Below the pieces are notes generated by a model. The model was not told the origin of the DNA and did no database searches. It worked only from the letters and a program-made list of their open reading frames with translations. Position numbers and translations under genes: made by a program. Shown piece by piece: positions 61,854 through 64,000 of a stretch of DNA of 64,000 nucleotides. Source of the stretch: CAILZL01 sp050181835 (lineage in GTDB: Bacteria > Pseudomonadota > Gammaproteobacteria > Steroidobacterales > Steroidobacteraceae); assembly GCA_050181835.1 (NCBI GenBank), contig JBFXCU010000004.1, positions 62,001-126,000 of the forward strand. The letters are read 5' to 3'. Every line of letters begins with the position of its first letter. Positions within the stretch are counted from its first letter, which is position 1.

Positions 61854-62149
61854 ATGGCTAACGAAGGCTATCACGAGTCTATTGCCGAGCTTTGCGATGC
61901 AACTCGTGATATGCATCGTGCCATCGTGCCATCGTGTCGCTGATGGAGGAGCTCGAAGCGGTAGACTGGTACAATCAGCGTGTCGACGCCTGTGAGGATG
62001 TTGAATTAAGAGCTATTCTTGCCCATAACAGGGATGAAGAAAAGGAACATGCTGCTATGGTGCTGGAGTGGATACGTCGCAAAGATTCAAAATTTAATAC
62101 GGAATTGAAAAATTTTATTTTTTCAGACAAGCCAATTACACATGAATAA
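61854..62149 (+). pseudogene. Encapsulated-ferritin-like (EncFtn) gene broken by an 8-bp duplication
   Basis: A strong ribosome site (CAGGAGAA) precedes ATG 61854. The first 25 codons match EncFtn proteins (ANEGYHESI, TRDMHRAIV), then an extra CCATCGTG copy (tandem 8-bp duplication at 61917-61936) shifts the frame and stops translation at 61941-61943. Downstream the other frame continues as SLMEELEAVDWYNQR to 62149. Removing eight bases restores a 95-residue protein with E30, W36, Y37, E60 and H63, equivalent to ferroxidase residues E32, W38, Y39, E62 and H65 of the Rhodospirillum protein (from memory). No encapsulin gene is visible nearby. A sequencing error cannot be excluded. Confidence 0.85.
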
Positions 62150-62207
62150 TGTGATACTCATTATATATGTAGCCTAAAATCAGCTATGACTAGTGAGATC
62201 ATTGGGT

Positions 62208-63173
62208 CTATCTGGCTGTAGCTGTCTGACGCGTTACTGATGACTTGAATGATGCTGGTTTGATCACCAATATGTCACACTGTACATCGTCCAGGACGCG
62301 TTCAGCGGTATGGCCAATAAAGATACGTTTCAGTCCAAGGCGAGACACTGCGCCCATTACCAGCACATCGGCTTTTGATTTTTTTGCCTGCTGCGAAATG
62401 CAGGTTGCTGGCTCTCCCTCTACAATTAGTAGATTACGAGCGGCTATCGCGTAGCGCTTGGTAGTACGCTTGACCATATCGCGAACCCGCGTCTTGTGGC
62501 GACGGCTCTCCGCTGGCGTGGCAGGCACCAACACTGCTACTTCACCCACGCCAGAGGTCAGATTGGGCGGCACTGTGTAGGCATGAACGACGCTGAGTCG
62601 GCCAGCGCCAGTCCCTACTACCTGACCGGCGGCATCGAGTATTGCGCTGTCGAGATCGACGGACTTAGCGTGGCTATGGAAGGGGTCAACGCTTGCCAGC
62701 ACCGATAACGATGGCTTTAGTCGCGTCGATTTTGCCAGCCACAGCGGGCAAGGACAGTTGCGGATCAATTCCCAGTCACTATTGGCGAGGAACAACCGCG
62801 CGGCACGTGAGTGATGTGGCGAGTTAGCAATCAGCAGATCAGGTTTGCGCTTTATAACCTGGCGTACGATGCCATCAAAGATGGGGTAATCGAGCACCGA
62901 TACGCAGGTGATACGGCGACTAGAGGTTTGTAATGGCTTGACCATCTTCTGCAGCCAATGCTGCTGAGCCTTGCGAATCTCTTCGAGACTATTCGGGCCT
63001 CTTAGGTGGGTAGGAATGGTGAATACCTCATCATTCACTGCCGAAACGTGTAGTACTTCCAGTGATGCGCCAAATCTGTCAGCGAGGGCAACTGCTTTAC
63101 GCAGTAGCGCCCGCGACTCAGGACTAGTATCTCTGATGGCAACCATCAGTTTTTTCCAGCGGTTGTTTTTCAT
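62208..63173 (-). CDS. Tandem universal stress protein (UspE-like)
   Basis: The 321-residue protein consists of two Usp domains (about residues 5-150 and 170-310). The second has the nucleotide-binding pattern VMGAVSRLGLKRIFIGHTAERVL and DILVIKP; the first has KRKPDLLIANSPHHSRAARLF. The length and tandem architecture match UspE. It is expected to help survival under stress or low oxygen; no signal peptide. It is convergent with the ferritin-like pseudogene. Confidence 0.88.
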   Translation of the reverse strand: MKNNRWKKLMVAIRDTSPESRALLRKAVALADRFGASLEVLHVSAVNDEVFTIPTHLRGPNSLEEIRKAQQHWLQKMVKPLQTSSRRITCVSVLDYPIFDGIVRQVIKRKPDLLIANSPHHSRAARLFLANSDWELIRNCPCPLWLAKSTRLKPSLSVLASVDPFHSHAKSVDLDSAILDAAGQVVGTGAGRLSVVHAYTVPPNLTSGVGEVAVLVPATPAESRRHKTRVRDMVKRTTKRYAIAARNLLIVEGEPATCISQQAKKSKADVLVMGAVSRLGLKRIFIGHTAERVLDDVQCDILVIKPASFKSSVTRQTATAR

Positions 63174-63235
63174 TAGCCTATTCCATTGAATTAGAAAGAT
63201 TACGTGTTGATACAGGCCACACCATAAAAATGGAT

Positions 63236-63655
63236 TCAGGCGCTACGTGAAAGCGGTGAAGGCGTTAGCGACTGCATGACGCGCTGCAATTTGCCGCGCA
63301 CTGTCTCAGCGAGCAGGTCAATTTCCGGCTTGCCAACTAAATTCATCAGTGCTATCGGATCCATGAACTCGATGTGAACTTGTTGGTGGTCGTCTTCGCG
63401 CACCACAACATTGCAGGGCAGTAAAAGTCCTATCGAAGGTTCAGAGTCCAATGCTGTCGCTGCCAATGAGGGATTGCAGGCACCGATAATCCGGTATGGG
63501 GGCATTTCTTTGTCAAGCTTCTTCTTGAATGTCGCAGCTACATCAATATCAGTCAGTACCCCAAACCCTTCGGTCTGTAATGCAGCGGTCAGGCTTTCGA
63601 TAGCTACGGCGAAGGGTAAGTTGACCACGATCCCAAAGCCGTATTCATTTCTCAC
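63236..63655 (-). CDS. DUF302 protein
   Basis: The 139-residue protein fits the DUF302 fold: YGFGIVVNLPFAVAIESLTAALQTEGFGVLTDIDVAATFKKKL would be one of its conserved blocks (only partly quoted here: FGVLTDIDVAATFKK), followed by IIGACNPSLAATALDSEP and LLLPCNVVVRED. Proteins of this family are small, cytoplasmic, widespread in bacteria and of uncertain role. No signal peptide. It is transcribed in the same direction as the Usp gene, 62 bases upstream of it. Confidence 0.85.
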   Translation of the reverse strand: MRNEYGFGIVVNLPFAVAIESLTAALQTEGFGVLTDIDVAATFKKKLDKEMPPYRIIGACNPSLAATALDSEPSIGLLLPCNVVVREDDHQQVHIEFMDPIALMNLVGKPEIDLLAETVRGKLQRVMQSLTPSPLSRSA

Positions 63656-63783
63656 TGTTCACCTCACGAATATCTCGTACAAAGAGTTTCTCGACTTACC
63701 TAATTATGCGGGTAGTTACTAACGCTGCGCCAGCTCGCTAAGCAGGACAATCCGGGTTAATACGTATGACACTGTCTGAAGAA

Positions 63784-63804
63784 AATCTACATTTTCTGTA
63801 GATT
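63784..63804. repeat. 8-bp hairpin in terminal intergenic region
   Basis: AATCTACA at 63784-63791 is the inverse of 63797-63804 with a five-base loop. It lies between two minus-strand genes (the DUF302 gene and the partial Met-rich gene), so it may mark the 3' end of the latter, though no T-run follows on the minus strand. Confidence 0.35.
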
Positions 63805-63896
63805 AGGGTGAATTTATAAGGGATGGCTTGCTTGTGATGAAAACCCTAACTCTGTTACCAAAGAAGCGCTGTAACTATGGCTATCTTAACTGCACG

Positions 63897-64000
63897 CTAT
63901 TGCCCTGAACTCTGCATGGCTTTCTGATGTTCCGCCATTTGTTCCAGCATCATTTGCATCATGTTCATGTGATTGTCGGATCCCATTCCCTGCATTGGCA
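63897..64000 (-). CDS. Methionine-rich protein, C-terminal part (runs off the window)
   Basis: Reading leftward from the window edge, the frame ...MQGMGSDNHMNMMQMM...EQMAEHQKAMQSSGQ ends at TAG 63897-63899. The 33 visible residues hold nine Met and two His, a composition seen in copper- or silver-binding periplasmic proteins and in some cytoplasmic chaperone tails. With only the end visible, no family can be named. Confidence 0.55.
   Translation of the reverse strand, partial: PMQGMGSDNHMNMMQMMLEQMAEHQKAMQSSGQ

Noticed and set aside
61854..61943. A 29-residue functional peptide from the first frame of the EncFtn-like gene
   Set aside because: It stops right after the duplication and lacks all metal ligands; better read as a truncated product.

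Overview
The window reads as chromosomal DNA of a gammaproteobacterium with a Gram-negative envelope. The evidence is the complete System I cytochrome c maturation set (ccmABCDEFGHI), a lytic transglycosylase of the MltF type, a tripartite RND efflux pair, TolC-like and TonB-receptor outer-membrane signatures, a monomeric isocitrate dehydrogenase and an E1-alpha/E1-beta/E2 pyruvate dehydrogenase. Both tRNA genes encode their 3' CCA. I see no rRNA, CRISPR array or prophage. The genus cannot be fixed from sequence alone.

Layout. 1-1741: tail of a probable TonB receptor, a YkoF-like thiamin-binding protein, a PnuC/PnuT transporter and a ChoK-like kinase, read as vitamin B1 salvage. 1774-7474: gpmA, pdhABC (minus strand) and a Cys/Met PLP enzyme. 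7573-11886: RND adaptor and pump. 11910-16505: DUF2007 protein, monomeric icd behind a hairpin-rich leader, low-molecular-weight phosphotyrosine phosphatase, PepSY membrane protein. 16767-24457: copper resistance locus (copA-cueR divergent from a CopL-like protein, TolC-like lipoprotein, multicopper oxidase, CopC, CopD) with a readable MerR-type promoter. 24591-25391: truncated IS3-type transposase and tRNA-Leu(UAA). 25570-33316: ccm operon plus a coupled MaoC-type hydratase. 33313-41336: M23 peptidase, xseA, guaB, guaA, ArsC-like reductase, tadA, mltF. 41480-44893: tRNA-Ser(CGA), a DksA/TraR-like protein whose start codon lies inside one arm of a 33-bp perfect inverted repeat, a LOG-family protein and a beta-CASP metallohydrolase.

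44970-63655 looks like an energy and stress island: cytochrome c, Hsp20, DUF2934, a complete N-type F-ATPase operon (atpDCQRBEFAG) with a ribosome-hibernation-factor-like gene between atpA and atpG, a MaoC-phosphotransacetylase fusion, a DUF6544/DUF6920 protein, an MgtC/DUF4010 membrane protein, a FixJ-type regulator with a soluble histidine kinase, a PAS hybrid kinase behind an FNR/Anr-like site, a three-BON protein, an encapsulated-ferritin-like gene broken by an 8-bp tandem duplication, a tandem universal stress protein and a DUF302 protein. Such gene sets commonly go with low-oxygen or energy-limited survival; that link is an inference here. A methionine-rich protein runs off the right edge.

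The most unusual features are the 33-bp inverted repeat around the dksA-like start (possible DNA switch, RNA hairpin or mobile remnant), the frameshifted ferritin-like gene, the hibernation-factor gene inside the ATPase operon, and nested palindromes before icd and between guaB and guaA.
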